Shown: positions 33,983 through 43,657, numbered from the stretch's first letter. The stretch: 64,000 nt of DNA from CBDCRK01 sp965220955 (GCA_965220955.1 CBDCRK010000035.1:186001-250000); one strand, 5' to 3'. Notes: generated by a model from the sequence alone, not told the origin. Translations and numbers: made by a program.

Positions 33983-35002
33983 ATGGACTTTGGTCTACTC
34001 TTTCCCTTTCGTAACCCGCCACAGTGGCGGCGGCCTTTTCCTCAATTTTATGCCGAGCAACTCGACCAGATGCGCCGGGCTGAGGATCTGGGTTATGATA
34101 CCATCTGGCTTACTGAGCATCATTTTGCCGAGGATGGCTATTCGCCTTCGCTTTTGCCCATTGCCGGGGCAGTAGCTGCTATGACCAGCCGGGTTCGCAT
34201 TGGCACTTTTCTTCTTCTGCTTCCTTTGCACAATGCTGTGCGGGTGGCTGAGGATGCGGCCACGGTCGATGTGATTTGCAATGGCCGCTTTGATATGGGG
34301 CTGGGACAGGGCTACAGCCCGTCGGAGTTTGAGGGCTATGGCATCGCCCGTAGTGAGCGAGCCTCGCGTTTAGAGGAGGGCGTCGAGGTCATGCGTGGGA
34401 TATGGACCCAAGACCCCTTCTCATACGAGGGCAAATACTACCATCTCAAGAATGTGAGCCTCATGCCCAAGGCGGCGCAGACCCCCCACCCCCCCTTGTG
34501 GATTGGAGCTCGGGGCAAGAAGGCCATTGAACGGGCGGCGCGACTAGGCTGTCACTTCCTGGGAACAGGGGAGGCGACCTCGCAAGAAACATACGATAAT
34601 GCGCTGCGCCAACATGGCCGAGAACCCAAGGATTATTACGCCGCGCAGCTGCACTGGACGTATGTGGCGCCGACTCATGACCAGGCCTGGGACGATGTGG
34701 AGGAACACCTCCACTATATGCTGGGCTGGTACGGCCGCTGGCTGGCCGAGGCTAAGGACTTTAAGGGCGATGAGGGGTTTAGCCAGCTGCCGCCTGCATC
34801 CGAATTGCGCCGTATGGGTCGCATGATCGGGGCTCCGATGATCGGTACCCCGGAGGAAGTCAGAGGCGAGATCGAACGATCCTGCAAAGAAATACGTACC
34901 ACCCATCTGGTTTCGGGCATGCACCTGCCGGGTTTAGACCCACAAAAGAGTCTGCGCTCGATGGAGCTATTTGCCAAAGAGGTGATGCCACATTTTCGCT
35001 AA
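33983..35002 (+). CDS. LLM-class flavin-dependent oxidoreductase
   Basis: A 339-residue luciferase-like oxidoreductase, close paralogue of the one at 29660: FGLLFPFRNPPQWRRPFP, IWLTEHHFAEDGYSPSLLP, MTSRVRIGTFLLLLPLHN, FDMGLGQGYSPSEF and PLWIGARGKKAIERAARLG. The start MDFGLL has AAGGAGGG upstream; the frame runs 16 codons further without a ribosome site. The cofactor (F420 or FMN) is not determined. It stands before a MmgE/PrpD gene. Confidence 0.9.
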   Translation: MDFGLLFPFRNPPQWRRPFPQFYAEQLDQMRRAEDLGYDTIWLTEHHFAEDGYSPSLLPIAGAVAAMTSRVRIGTFLLLLPLHNAVRVAEDAATVDVICNGRFDMGLGQGYSPSEFEGYGIARSERASRLEEGVEVMRGIWTQDPFSYEGKYYHLKNVSLMPKAAQTPHPPLWIGARGKKAIERAARLGCHFLGTGEATSQETYDNALRQHGREPKDYYAAQLHWTYVAPTHDQAWDDVEEHLHYMLGWYGRWLAEAKDFKGDEGFSQLPPASELRRMGRMIGAPMIGTPEEVRGEIERSCKEIRTTHLVSGMHLPGLDPQKSLRSMELFAKEVMPHFR

Positions 35003-35060
35003 TGAGGGATAAAGTAGGTTAAACGGCCCTTTTCCGGGCCGGGAGAGAGGTAGACTGGTT

Positions 35061-36434
35061 ATGGAAATTCCCCTCACCAGGCATTTAGCCTCGTTCTGCC
35101 ACGGTCTGCGCTACGAAACCTTGCCTCCAGAGGTGGTCGAGCGGACTAAGTATTTTTTTCTTGATTACCTGGGAGTGGCCGTGCGTGGGTCGCTGTCCGA
35201 TTCGAGCCAGCCGCTCTACCGTATGGCTGCCGGCCTATCTGGCACGGGAGCAAGTACAGTCCTTGGCCATAAGGAAAAGGCTGGAGTTCCCTATGCTGCC
35301 TTGCTCAATGGCACCGCCGCACACAGCCTGGAGCTGGACGATACTCATCAGGGCGGGTCAATCCACCTCGGAGTGTCAGTTTTCTCTGCAGCCCTGGCTG
35401 TGGCTGAGCAAAGGGGGGCTAGCGGTAAGGATTTTATTGCGGCAGCCGTGGCTGGCTTTGAGGTAGCCGCACGTTTGGCTATGGCTCTTAGGCCCAAGGA
35501 GCACTACAGCCGTGGGTTCCATCCTACTGCTACGTGTGGGGCCTTTGGGGCTGCGGTCAGCGCAGCCAGGTTGCTTGGTCTGAAAGAAGACCAACTGATC
35601 TCGGCCCTCGGCATTGCCGGTAGCCAGGCCGCCGGCTCAATGGAATTTCTCACGGATGGTGCCTGGACTAAGCGACTGCATCCGGGTTGGGCTGCTTTCA
35701 GTGGCATTCATGCTGCGCTCCTGGCGCAAGAAGGTTTTATTGGACCGGCAACGATTGTGGAAGGAGGCAATGGGTTTCTCAATTCCTACTCCTCGCGTCC
35801 TGACCCTGGCCATATCACTGACGGTCTGGGCACGGACTTCCAGATCTTGCAGACCGCAGTGAAACCCCATGCCTGTTGCCGCTACACTCAGGCGCCGATT
35901 GATGCTGTACTGGCACTGATCAAAGAGCATAACCTCCATCCGCAGGATGTTGAGCAGGCAACCATTGGTATGCTGGAGACCGGGATCCCGGTCATCTGTG
36001 AGCCGGCCGAGCGGAAATATCATCCAGTGAACGTAGTGGATGCGCAGTTCAGTTTGCCTTTTGGCATAGCCGTAGCGTTGGTAAGACGTCGCGCTGGTCT
36101 GGAAGAGTTCACGTCGGCAATGCTCCGAGACCCCGTGGTGTTGGAACTAATGCCAAGGGTAGGGTATGCGCGTGATCCAGAGCTAGAGAAAAACTATCCT
36201 AGAGAGTGGCCAGCCTGGGCTCGGCTCACTCTGAGGGAGGATCGTCAGGTCTATGCTCAAGTGCGTTTCCCTAAAGGAGACCCAGAAAACCCTCTTTCCT
36301 GGGACGAACTGGCTGAGAAGTACTGGGCTCTGGCCGGAGCAGTGTGGGAAGGTGAAAAGCTGAACCTGGTGCAGGGTAGGGTTCAAGATTTAGAGAACGA
36401 GAATAACCTGAGGGACTTTACCACCTTATTGTAA
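35061..36434 (+). CDS. MmgE/PrpD family protein
   Basis: A 457-residue MmgE/PrpD superfamily protein. Motifs are FFLDYLGVAVRGS near residue 35, NGTAAHSLELDDTH near residue 95, SRGFHPTATCGAFGAA near residue 160 and KPHACCRYTQAPIDAV near residue 275. The family includes 2-methylcitrate dehydratase and related hydro-lyases. The substrate here is uncertain. Only ~60 bases separate it from the preceding LLM gene. No truncation seen. Confidence 0.9.
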   Translation: MEIPLTRHLASFCHGLRYETLPPEVVERTKYFFLDYLGVAVRGSLSDSSQPLYRMAAGLSGTGASTVLGHKEKAGVPYAALLNGTAAHSLELDDTHQGGSIHLGVSVFSAALAVAEQRGASGKDFIAAAVAGFEVAARLAMALRPKEHYSRGFHPTATCGAFGAAVSAARLLGLKEDQLISALGIAGSQAAGSMEFLTDGAWTKRLHPGWAAFSGIHAALLAQEGFIGPATIVEGGNGFLNSYSSRPDPGHITDGLGTDFQILQTAVKPHACCRYTQAPIDAVLALIKEHNLHPQDVEQATIGMLETGIPVICEPAERKYHPVNVVDAQFSLPFGIAVALVRRRAGLEEFTSAMLRDPVVLELMPRVGYARDPELEKNYPREWPAWARLTLREDRQVYAQVRFPKGDPENPLSWDELAEKYWALAGAVWEGEKLNLVQGRVQDLENENNLRDFTTLL

Positions 36435-36493
36435 ATGGTAAGAACTTGCAGTCCCATCTCTGCTTCTTGACATCCTGATAAGGAGACCAAGTA

Positions 36494-36940
36494 TCACTCT
36501 CTTGTTAAGGGCTCAAAGCGCATCTGACCCCCTTGTCGGACCACTTTTCGTTTGTCCTCAGGCATGAGCACTTCTTCGTTCTCGCTCCGCGTCCCGATGT
36601 CCAGGTAAATGCAATCCGTGTCTGTCTCGTTGACCAGGCAGTGGGGCTCTCCTCCTGGCAGAAGAGAGATGGCATCCCCAGCCTGCACTTCGTACCGCTC
36701 GCTTCCCAAACGTAGAGTTATATTTCCGGAGAGCACATAGACAAATTCCTCCTCCTGGGTGTGGAAGTGCAGGGGAGCGGAACGGTGACCGGGCTGCAGA
36801 ACGCAGTAATTCACCCCAAATTGTTTGCTGCCAGTGGCCACTCCCAGTTGACGCCACAAACGAAAGGTCTCTCCCTCAAAGGTTCTAGCTTCTAACGGCA
36901 GCTCGTTGATGTTTTTGATACTTGTTGGTCGCGTACTCAC
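36494..36940 (-). CDS. Cupin domain protein
   Basis: A 148-residue single-cupin protein with the two cupin motifs PGHRSAPLHFHTQEEEFVYV (metal His/His/Glu) and GDAISLLPGGEPHCLVNET (metal His). It is a small-molecule metalloprotein of unknown reaction. The start is GTG at 36938-36940, supported by AAGGAG 8 bases upstream, which overlaps the stop of the ADP-ribosylglycohydrolase gene; the two are coupled. Confidence 0.88.
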   Translation of the reverse strand: MSTRPTSIKNINELPLEARTFEGETFRLWRQLGVATGSKQFGVNYCVLQPGHRSAPLHFHTQEEEFVYVLSGNITLRLGSERYEVQAGDAISLLPGGEPHCLVNETDTDCIYLDIGTRSENEEVLMPEDKRKVVRQGGQMRFEPLTRE

Positions 36941-36945
36941 AACTT

Positions 36946-38121
36946 TTACTCCTTATGTCCTGCTTCCTCAGTCTGGCGAAGCCGCGAAAAGATCTGGATA
37001 CGCTGGCTAAGATCGATACGGAAGCGCTCTGCCAGACATGTCTTTACAACATCAAGCTCAGTGCTAAAGTCCGCCCCTGAGGTTGAGACAGCATATAATC
37101 TGCTTGCCCCGTACCAGGCGCCCATAAGGGTTCCTAAAAACGAAGCCGTTGTATCCGTGTCACCAAAGCTATAGGCGATTGTCCGTAAGGCAGCCGCAGG
37201 ATCGTTGTTTACATATCCAATGGTGGCGACTATATGGGACAGAGCCCGATACGGGTCGTGTAGCCCACCTAAGAACGGTTGGTCCATGAAGGGGGGGTGT
37301 GGCGGATCAAGAACGCGCTGTTTAAAAACGTTATTAAAGGTTCTTTCTGTCTCTGCCTGTAAAGTCGTTCCCAGTTCCTCCATGGTGTTCAACAGGGCGC
37401 GTAAGATGGGCACATCTTGCTGCCGCAAAAGGGAGCCATGGTGATCGAGATCCTCAAGTACAGCTCGCGAACGGCGAAAGAACCAGACGGCAAAAGAGTC
37501 AGAATCAGGGCTTTCGTTTACAGCAAGTGATACCAAGGTTGCAAGGAATGCCGTGACGGCTTTGGCATAGCCTTGGTCTAGGCGTGCCTGGCGTTCGTAG
37601 AACATAAAGGTTTCAACCGGTGTTGCCCCATGGTGAACGGCGGCCATTTCCAGATACAGAAAGAGGCCAAAGACAACTGGCACTTGCGGATGGAAAAAGG
37701 CTTCACTGCGGCTTTCTTTTTCAGCTTGGAACATCTGTAACCATGCGCCTAACTGCTGCTTGCATGGTGCCGCGTACCATTCCGGGTACAGGGGTTGGTT
37801 TTGCAACTCTGCCATGAAGTCACAAAAAGAGGCTTCGTCGAAGGTCCGCTCTCCATTGGCAATCATCTCCAGCCAAGGATGAAGGATACATAAGCGATAG
37901 CCCGTATCATCTGTTGGCATGCCAACTTGCTGGGCAAAGACAATACTCGGCATCCAGGTTCCCCAGGGTTCCCCTTTCTCCGGCATAGGACGCGCTGGCA
38001 ATGTTCTGGGAAACGGCTCTGGTGCGACCGCTTCCTGGCCTTCATGTTCCGCGCCGAGCGCATCACCATATGCGCCCAGCAAGAGCATTCCTCTTATTTT
38101 GTCTGCAAAAGTATCCGGCAT
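36946..38121 (-). CDS. ADP-ribosylglycohydrolase family protein
   Basis: A 391-residue ARH/DraG-like protein: KIRGMLLLGAYGDALGAEHE at the N-terminus, the first metal motif PTDDTGYRL near residue 70, and the late SFGDTDTTASFLGTLMGAWY with metal Asp residues. The family removes ADP-ribose from proteins or other ADP-ribosyl compounds using two Mg ions. The ATG at 38121 is preferred over an in-frame TTG 11 codons upstream. It reads into the cupin gene in one unit. Confidence 0.82.
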   Translation of the reverse strand: MPDTFADKIRGMLLLGAYGDALGAEHEGQEAVAPEPFPRTLPARPMPEKGEPWGTWMPSIVFAQQVGMPTDDTGYRLCILHPWLEMIANGERTFDEASFCDFMAELQNQPLYPEWYAAPCKQQLGAWLQMFQAEKESRSEAFFHPQVPVVFGLFLYLEMAAVHHGATPVETFMFYERQARLDQGYAKAVTAFLATLVSLAVNESPDSDSFAVWFFRRSRAVLEDLDHHGSLLRQQDVPILRALLNTMEELGTTLQAETERTFNNVFKQRVLDPPHPPFMDQPFLGGLHDPYRALSHIVATIGYVNNDPAAALRTIAYSFGDTDTTASFLGTLMGAWYGASRLYAVSTSGADFSTELDVVKTCLAERFRIDLSQRIQIFSRLRQTEEAGHKE

Positions 38122-38274
38122 AGTGTTTTGCCTATAGGTGAAAATGCTCAGCAATACAAGAGATCAGAGCCCTCCGCCCTCCATAGTCGAGACCGATACC
38201 AATCGCAGACTCAACATGATAAAGTCTGACAATATTAACAAAGAAGTAAGCGAAGCGTCTGGCGCGCCCTTAAG

Positions 38275-38529
38275 TTGAAGCCTCAGCGTACAGTGGAATT
38301 CATGCTTGCTGACGGAACCCCCATCACGCGGCACGTTTCTGAAGGCCGCTTCACCATAGCAGGGCAAAATGCCACATCTCCTGTGGTACCCGGAGCACCA
38401 GAAGATGCTCCACTACCGGGCGTCGTCACTCTGGAGACGGTTGGCTTGATGATCAATCCACTCAGTCGTGAACTATTGCCCATGCGTCTGATGCTTGCGC
38501 AGCTGGGCTCTTGCCGGTTGGCTGGATGA
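38275..38529 (+). pseudogene. Retropepsin-like aspartic protease, C-terminal fragment
   Basis: The open frame reads KPQRTVEFMLADGTPITRHV, then RFTIAGQNATSPVVPG and LPGVVTLETVGLMINPLSRE, ending LPMRLMLA. This is the C-terminal half of small single-domain aspartic proteases (clan AA). The N-terminal lobe with the catalytic DTG is missing; the frame begins only with a TTG. Treated as a truncated relic. Confidence 0.6.
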
Positions 38530-38707
38530 ACTGAGAATTGTAGCCTGGATGCTGCGAAGCGCAATCCAGGAATTGCTGCTGTTAACAAATAGACGTCAAG
38601 CGCAAAGCGTATCAGACACTCTGAGTGTTTCTGGACATTGTAAGGAGATTTTGCTTTAAGAACAGTACCGGCGTGAGTTATTTGTAGGAGAGGAGAGTTT
38701 CTATACT

Positions 38708-39856
38708 ATGGATTATGAACTTAGCGAAGAACAGCAGATGCTCAGAGACCTCTGCCGGGACTTTGCCCGACGGGAAATTGCCCCCTACGCGGATGAATGG
38801 TTTGACGCGGCCTATTTCCCCGTCGAAGTCTTTCGCAAAATGGCCGAGCTTAAACTTATGGGTCTTCTTATTCCCGAGGAATATGGTGGCAGCGGTGCCG
38901 GCACCGTAGCCATGGTGGCGGCGCTGGAAGAGCTGGGCAAGGTCGACCAGTCTATAGCTACCGCTCTCCAGGCCCACCTTACTATTGGTTCCCTGCCTTT
39001 TCTTCACTTTGGTACCCACGAGCAGAAGGTAAAATGGCTGACTCCTCTGGCTCAAGGTGAACACCTTGGCGCCTTTGGCTTGACCGAACCCCAGGCCGGA
39101 TCGGATGCGGCCAATATCCAGACTACCTCCTACCTGGATGGTGATGACTGGGTTATCAATGGTACCAAGTGCTTTATCAGCAATGCTGGCACCGAAATGA
39201 GCTATGGACTTGTAGCTCTGACAACTAATGGGAAGACAGACAATGGCAAGAAGCGCTATAGCGCCATTATTATTCCTAGGGACACTCCGGGATACACCAT
39301 GGGTCAGCCTTATAAAAAGATTGGCTGGCACATGGTAGACACACGGGAGCAGGTCTTTGACAATGCGCGGGTGCCGCGGGAGAATCTTTTGGGTGAAGAA
39401 GGGTCGGGATTTCGCGCGTTCATGAAGACCTTGGAGTGTGGTCGTATCTCGGTGGCAACCTTGGGGTTATCGTTAGCCGAGGCCTGTTTGGAGTTGTCAT
39501 TAAAGTATGCACTGGAACGCAAGACCTTTGGCAAACCTCTGGCCTCACATCAGGCGATTCAGTTTAAGTTGGCGGACATGGCCACCCAGGCCGAGATGGC
39601 TAAGCTCATGGTCTACCGCGCTGCCTGGCTACGCGATCAGGACCGGCCCTATGCCAAGGAGGCGGCCATGGCCAAGCTGGCTTCTTCCGAGATTGCGGTT
39701 CGGACCGCTGAGGAGGCAGTACAAATCCATGGTGGCTATGGTTATACTCGTGAGTTTCCCGTGTCGCGCTTTTATTTGGATTCCAAGATACTGACCATTG
39801 GCGAGGGAACAAGCGAGGTGCAGCGGATGGTCATTGCCCGGCAACTGGGCTGCTAA
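38708..39856 (+). CDS. Acyl-CoA dehydrogenase
   Basis: A 382-residue flavoprotein: MDYELSEEQQMLRDLCRDFA start, GAFGLTEPQAGSDAANIQTT FAD-binding motif (residues 120-139), FGKPLASHQAIQFKLADMAT, and QIHGGYGYTREFPVSRFYLD near the C-terminus. It oxidises an acyl-CoA, passing electrons to ETF. Length is typical. It heads a plus-strand unit with an SDR, a CoA transferase and an LLM oxidoreductase. Confidence 0.92.
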   Translation: MDYELSEEQQMLRDLCRDFARREIAPYADEWFDAAYFPVEVFRKMAELKLMGLLIPEEYGGSGAGTVAMVAALEELGKVDQSIATALQAHLTIGSLPFLHFGTHEQKVKWLTPLAQGEHLGAFGLTEPQAGSDAANIQTTSYLDGDDWVINGTKCFISNAGTEMSYGLVALTTNGKTDNGKKRYSAIIIPRDTPGYTMGQPYKKIGWHMVDTREQVFDNARVPRENLLGEEGSGFRAFMKTLECGRISVATLGLSLAEACLELSLKYALERKTFGKPLASHQAIQFKLADMATQAEMAKLMVYRAAWLRDQDRPYAKEAAMAKLASSEIAVRTAEEAVQIHGGYGYTREFPVSRFYLDSKILTIGEGTSEVQRMVIARQLGC

Positions 39857-39940
39857 AGCAGAGTGAAGAGTTAAAAGTTGAAGGACCAAAAAGTTTATTA
39901 ATTCTTCACTATTTATTCTTAACTTCTTGAGGGGTATGGT

Positions 39941-40708
39941 GTGACATCTTCAATCTTCGATCTTACAGATAAAACCGTGGTCATTACTGGTGGCAGCAAA
40001 GGGCTAGGAGAACAGATGGCCTATGCATTGGCTGAGGCTGGGGCTGATATTGCCTTGGTAAGCCGCACACTGTCAGACCTGGAGAAAGTGGCAGCAGATG
40101 TCCACCAGGCTACAAGCCGGCGGGCTATTGCGGTTGCTGCTGATGTAACCCAAGAGGCATCAGTTGAGAAGATGACCCGTCGGATCATGGCCGAATTTGG
40201 CCAGATTGACATTTTAGTAAACAACGCCGGCATGGGTGGGACCACACCAGTTCTGGACCTCAAAGAGGATGAGTGGGACCGCTACATGAACTTAAACCTC
40301 AAGGGACCAGTGCTCTGTGCCAAGCACATCGGCGCGGAGATGGTCAAGAGAAAGACGGGCAATATTATCAATGTTTCTTCGGTCTTTTCTCGTATTGTTG
40401 CCCGCTACATGGGAGCCTATGCGGCTTCTAAAACCGCGCTTGTTTCTTTTACCCGCACTCTGGCCCTTGAGTGGATACGGTACAACATCCGGGTCAATGC
40501 TCTTTGTCCTGGCTATTTTGTGACGCCCATGAATGAAGACTTTTGGCAGACTAAAGGAGGGCAGGGATTGATTGAACGGCTGCCCATGCAGCGAATCGGC
40601 AATCCCCAGGAAATCAGAGGCGCGATTGTTTTCCTTGCTTCAGAGGCCACAAGCTATATGACGGGATCAATTCTCTATGTTGACGGAGGGCATGCCCTAG
40701 TCGGCTAG
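39941..40708 (+). CDS. SDR family oxidoreductase
   Basis: A 255-residue classical SDR: VITGGSKGLGEQMAYALAEA, NNAGMGGTTPVLDL, catalytic NVSSVFSRIVARYMGAYAAS and MTGSILYVDGGHAL. Start is GTG 39941 with GAGGGG upstream; the next ATG is far inside the fold. Acts on an unknown alcohol/ketone, probably within the CoA-ester pathway of this unit. Confidence 0.88.
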   Translation: MTSSIFDLTDKTVVITGGSKGLGEQMAYALAEAGADIALVSRTLSDLEKVAADVHQATSRRAIAVAADVTQEASVEKMTRRIMAEFGQIDILVNNAGMGGTTPVLDLKEDEWDRYMNLNLKGPVLCAKHIGAEMVKRKTGNIINVSSVFSRIVARYMGAYAASKTALVSFTRTLALEWIRYNIRVNALCPGYFVTPMNEDFWQTKGGQGLIERLPMQRIGNPQEIRGAIVFLASEATSYMTGSILYVDGGHALVG

Positions 40709-40743
40709 AGAAATGGCTGGGTAGAGAAAATTGGAGGGTATCT

Positions 40744-42057
40744 ATGGAACCATGGCAACATAAGTACAAAGACAAAATTATCTCTGCTGGACAGGCAGCA
40801 CAACTGGTTAAATCAGGTCAGCTGGTTCGCCTGCATATTGGTAAGCCGCCTATCCCTATCCTTAATGCCTTGGCCAAGCGCAGGGGTGAGGTGGAAGATG
40901 TTACTGTCCTCCAGTGTTACCCCCTCTATAGCCATGAGATCTGGAACGAGCCCGGGTACGAGCAGTCGTTTAACCTGGTGGTGGACTATGTGGGAGGTGG
41001 CTGTCGGCAGGGGATGCTAAAGCACTATGTGGACTTCCTGCCTATTGACTATCCGCAGTATGCCAAGCAAATGGAGGATGATCGTACGAACACCTGGGAG
41101 CCGGACATTTTCTTCGGCGTGGTGTCTCCGCCGGATGAAAAAGGTTATTGCAGTTTCGGCAACGCCCTCTGGTACAACAAAGATGTGGCCAAGAACGCCA
41201 GGTTGTTTGTGGCCGAGGTCGATCCCACTTTTATCCGCACGCATGGCGATAATTGGATTCACGTTTCCGAGATCGATTACCTGGTAGAGGAAACCGAACC
41301 CTTTCCCGTGGGTACGGCTCCTCCTCCAGAAGAAGAGAGAGGCACGCTAGAGGTGATTGGTGAATTCGCCGCCGGCCTCATCCGTGATGGCGACACCGTG
41401 CAGATGGGCATAGGGGCCATCTCCGAGGCCATTGGTCTTTTCCTGATGGACAGGAACGATCTGGGAATTCACAGTGAGCTAATGACCGCTAGCCATGTGG
41501 AGTTGGTCAAAAGGGGAGTGGCCACCGGCAAATATAAGACCCTGCACAAAAACAAAGCAGTGGCGGCTATGGTTGTGGGGGGAGCCGATCTTGCTTATGT
41601 CAGCGAAAATCCCGTCTTTGAACTCTACAGCGTCCTTTACACCAATGCCATCCCCAATATTGCTGCCCAGGATCACCAGGTCGCCGTGAATAGTACCCTG
41701 GCCATTGACCTGACGGGTCAGGCTGCGGCCGAATCCCTGGGATCGCAGATGTATAGTGGTATTGGCGGGCAAATGGCGTTTATGATAGGAGCCCTGTACT
41801 CCACAGGAGGACGCTCGATCATGGTTTTGCCCTCCACGGCCAAGAAAGGACAGCTCTCCCGCATTGTTCCTTTCCTCGAACCAGGGAGCACAATCACGAC
41901 TCCGCGACAATACATGGACTTTGTAGTGACCGAGTTTGGTATAACCAATCTTCAGGGTAAGACCCAGCGCCAGAGGGCTGAGGCGCTTATTGAGATAGCC
42001 CATCCGGATTTCCAGCCCGAGTTGAGAAAGGCGGCCAAGAAGATGTTTTGGCCGTAG
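40744..42057 (+). CDS. Acetyl-CoA hydrolase/4-hydroxybutyrate CoA-transferase family protein
   Basis: A 437-residue family I CoA transferase/acetyl-CoA hydrolase. Visible motifs are GQLVRLHIGKPPIPILNALA, DIFFGVVSPPDEKGYCSFG, QMGIGAISEAIGLFLMDRND, LGIHSELMTASHVELVKRGV, and VTEFGITNLQGKTQRQRAEA. The Glu of the GIHSE motif (near residue 244) forms the glutamyl-CoA intermediate in the family. It should transfer or hydrolyse CoA from a short acyl group. It sits 35 bases after the SDR. Confidence 0.9.
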   Translation: MEPWQHKYKDKIISAGQAAQLVKSGQLVRLHIGKPPIPILNALAKRRGEVEDVTVLQCYPLYSHEIWNEPGYEQSFNLVVDYVGGGCRQGMLKHYVDFLPIDYPQYAKQMEDDRTNTWEPDIFFGVVSPPDEKGYCSFGNALWYNKDVAKNARLFVAEVDPTFIRTHGDNWIHVSEIDYLVEETEPFPVGTAPPPEEERGTLEVIGEFAAGLIRDGDTVQMGIGAISEAIGLFLMDRNDLGIHSELMTASHVELVKRGVATGKYKTLHKNKAVAAMVVGGADLAYVSENPVFELYSVLYTNAIPNIAAQDHQVAVNSTLAIDLTGQAAAESLGSQMYSGIGGQMAFMIGALYSTGGRSIMVLPSTAKKGQLSRIVPFLEPGSTITTPRQYMDFVVTEFGITNLQGKTQRQRAEALIEIAHPDFQPELRKAAKKMFWP

Positions 42058-42086
42058 TTTGCGAATAGGACAGGCCCTAAGTGCCC

Positions 42087-42149
42087 CTCACCCCAGCCCC
42101 TTCGACTAAGCTCAGGGCAGGCCTCTCCCGCAGCCTTGCGGGAGAGGGA
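42087..42149. repeat. Composite CCTCACCCCAGCCCC / CTTCGACTAAGCTCAGG / CTCTCCCGC repeat
   Basis: An 11-bp perfect stem CCTCTCCCGCA/TGCGGGAGAGG (42122-42147) preceded by CCCCTTCGACTAAGCTCAGG. A near-identical element lies at 43739-43805, and the middle part also occurs inside the methyltransferase gene at 8559. Confidence 0.8.
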
Positions 42150-42197
42150 GTAATGACTAACCACAATTTTTAGTTCCCTTCGAGATAAGGAGAAAAG

Positions 42198-43235
42198 ATG
42201 GTCCATATTGGTTATATGCCTGATACTCACGGCGGACCATACGACCAGCCAGAGCCCGACCCACAAAGGAGTGCCCGCTTTTACAAGCAGCTTTTGCAGG
42301 AAGCCGAGCAGGCTGAACGGCACGGATTTGACGGGGTCTTTGTGCCGGAGCGACATGCTCGCACCGAGTGTATGTTTCCTGCCCCACTTCCTCTGATGGC
42401 GGCTATTGCCGCTCGAACTCGGCGGGTGAAAATTGGTTCCTATGTGATTATGCCGCCGCTATATAATCCTATGCATCTTGCTGAAGAGACAGCCATGATT
42501 GATCTCATGTCAGGTGGTCGCCTGATCCTCGGCCTTGGGGTTGGCTATCACGCCAAGTACTTCGCCCACTTTGGCGTCCCTCTCCAACAGCGGGAAGGGC
42601 GCTTTGAGGAAGCTCTTGAGGTGATGCATAAGGCTTGGACCACTGTGGGCGAGTTTTCCCACCAGGGCAGGTATTATCACTACGAGAATGCCCATCTCAC
42701 CCCCAAACCCTACCAGAAGCCTCACCCTCCTATTTGGATTGGGGCTTTTAACCCTAAGTCGATTGTTCGGGCCGGACGCCTGGGTGAGGTATGGGCCATG
42801 GCTCCTTTCTTTGACACAGTGGAGACTCTGAAAGCTCAGGTGGAGATCTACAAAGAGGCTGCGGTGAAAGCGGGAAAGACCCCACGCATTGCCCTGCTCC
42901 GGGACGGCTGGCTAGCCTCCAGCAGGGAAGAAGCAGAGAAAACGTTTGGCCCTCTGTGGATAGAGGAGTGTAAATTCTATTTTCGCTGGGGCATGCTGGC
43001 TCCTACTCCAGAATTTAGCTCCGAGTCTGATTTCACTGTATCCAAGGTACGGCAGTATATGATCCTGGGCACCCCACAGGACTGGATGGAGCAGCTAGAG
43101 CGCTGGCGAGAAGCGTTCGGGGTAGAGTGGTTTGTGATCCGCTGCCGGGTACCCATGGGTCCAGCGCCAAAAAAGGTGCTAGAGTGTATTCAGAGGCTCG
43201 GCGAAGAAGTAGTGCCCTACTTTCACCGAGTATGA
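42198..43235 (+). CDS. LLM-class flavin-dependent oxidoreductase
   Basis: A 345-residue luciferase-like protein with MVHIGYMPDTHGGPYDQP, GVFVPERHARTECMFPAPLP, RTRRVKIGSYVIMPPLYNPM, LILGLGVGYHAKYF and PPIWIGAFNPKSIVRAGRLG. It differs more from the other LLM genes here and may act on a different substrate. The flavin cofactor is inferred from the family. A repeat separates it from the CoA-transferase unit. Confidence 0.9.
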   Translation: MVHIGYMPDTHGGPYDQPEPDPQRSARFYKQLLQEAEQAERHGFDGVFVPERHARTECMFPAPLPLMAAIAARTRRVKIGSYVIMPPLYNPMHLAEETAMIDLMSGGRLILGLGVGYHAKYFAHFGVPLQQREGRFEEALEVMHKAWTTVGEFSHQGRYYHYENAHLTPKPYQKPHPPIWIGAFNPKSIVRAGRLGEVWAMAPFFDTVETLKAQVEIYKEAAVKAGKTPRIALLRDGWLASSREEAEKTFGPLWIEECKFYFRWGMLAPTPEFSSESDFTVSKVRQYMILGTPQDWMEQLERWREAFGVEWFVIRCRVPMGPAPKKVLECIQRLGEEVVPYFHRV

Positions 43236-43420
43236 GAGCAGATTGAAGCGGGGTTCCTTTTTAATCATCCGAATCTGCCCTTCTTGATCCAGGAGATCGA
43301 ACAGATACTCTCACTAGAGACGTAGCTGACTGCAGCTTCCTTCATTTCACGGGAGGTAACAATAACGATTCATCTCTAAATATGAGTGAAGCCAAGTCTA
43401 TGGATTCTTAATACTTCCTA

Positions 43421-43657
43421 TTACGATTTGACTTCATCGTAGTGCTCTTGCAGCCGCTTTCGCAGTTCCATAATCCTGCGGGCGAAAATCTTGGGATTCA
43501 CCAAGGCGGTATCCTTGCGGTAGGCCTGGATATGATCTGCCAATGAAGACGAGTCGGCAAAACGAAAGATCTCTCCAGGCCGCACCTGGAGGTCCGTCAT
43601 TTCCTCGCCTACAGATAACAAATATACCGCTAGAAAAAAGTCCTTAATCTCATTCAT
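43421..43657 (-). CDS. Small protein of unknown function
   Basis: A 78-residue soluble protein: LAVYLLSVGEEMTDLQVRPG, EIFRFADSSSLADHIQAYRK, and a basic C-terminal helix IMELRKRLQEHYDEVKS. I do not recognise a family. TAGGATG precedes the start. It has no close operon partner and sits between two repeat copies. Confidence 0.5.
   Translation of the reverse strand: MNEIKDFFLAVYLLSVGEEMTDLQVRPGEIFRFADSSSLADHIQAYRKDTALVNPKIFARRIMELRKRLQEHYDEVKS

Noticed and set aside
38678..39331. Minus-strand open frame of 217 codons over the acyl-CoA dehydrogenase
   Set aside because: Antisense shadow; the plus-strand gene has all family motifs.
43236..43420. Possible gene between the LLM gene and the 78-residue gene
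   Set aside because: No frame with start, ribosome site and family features was found.
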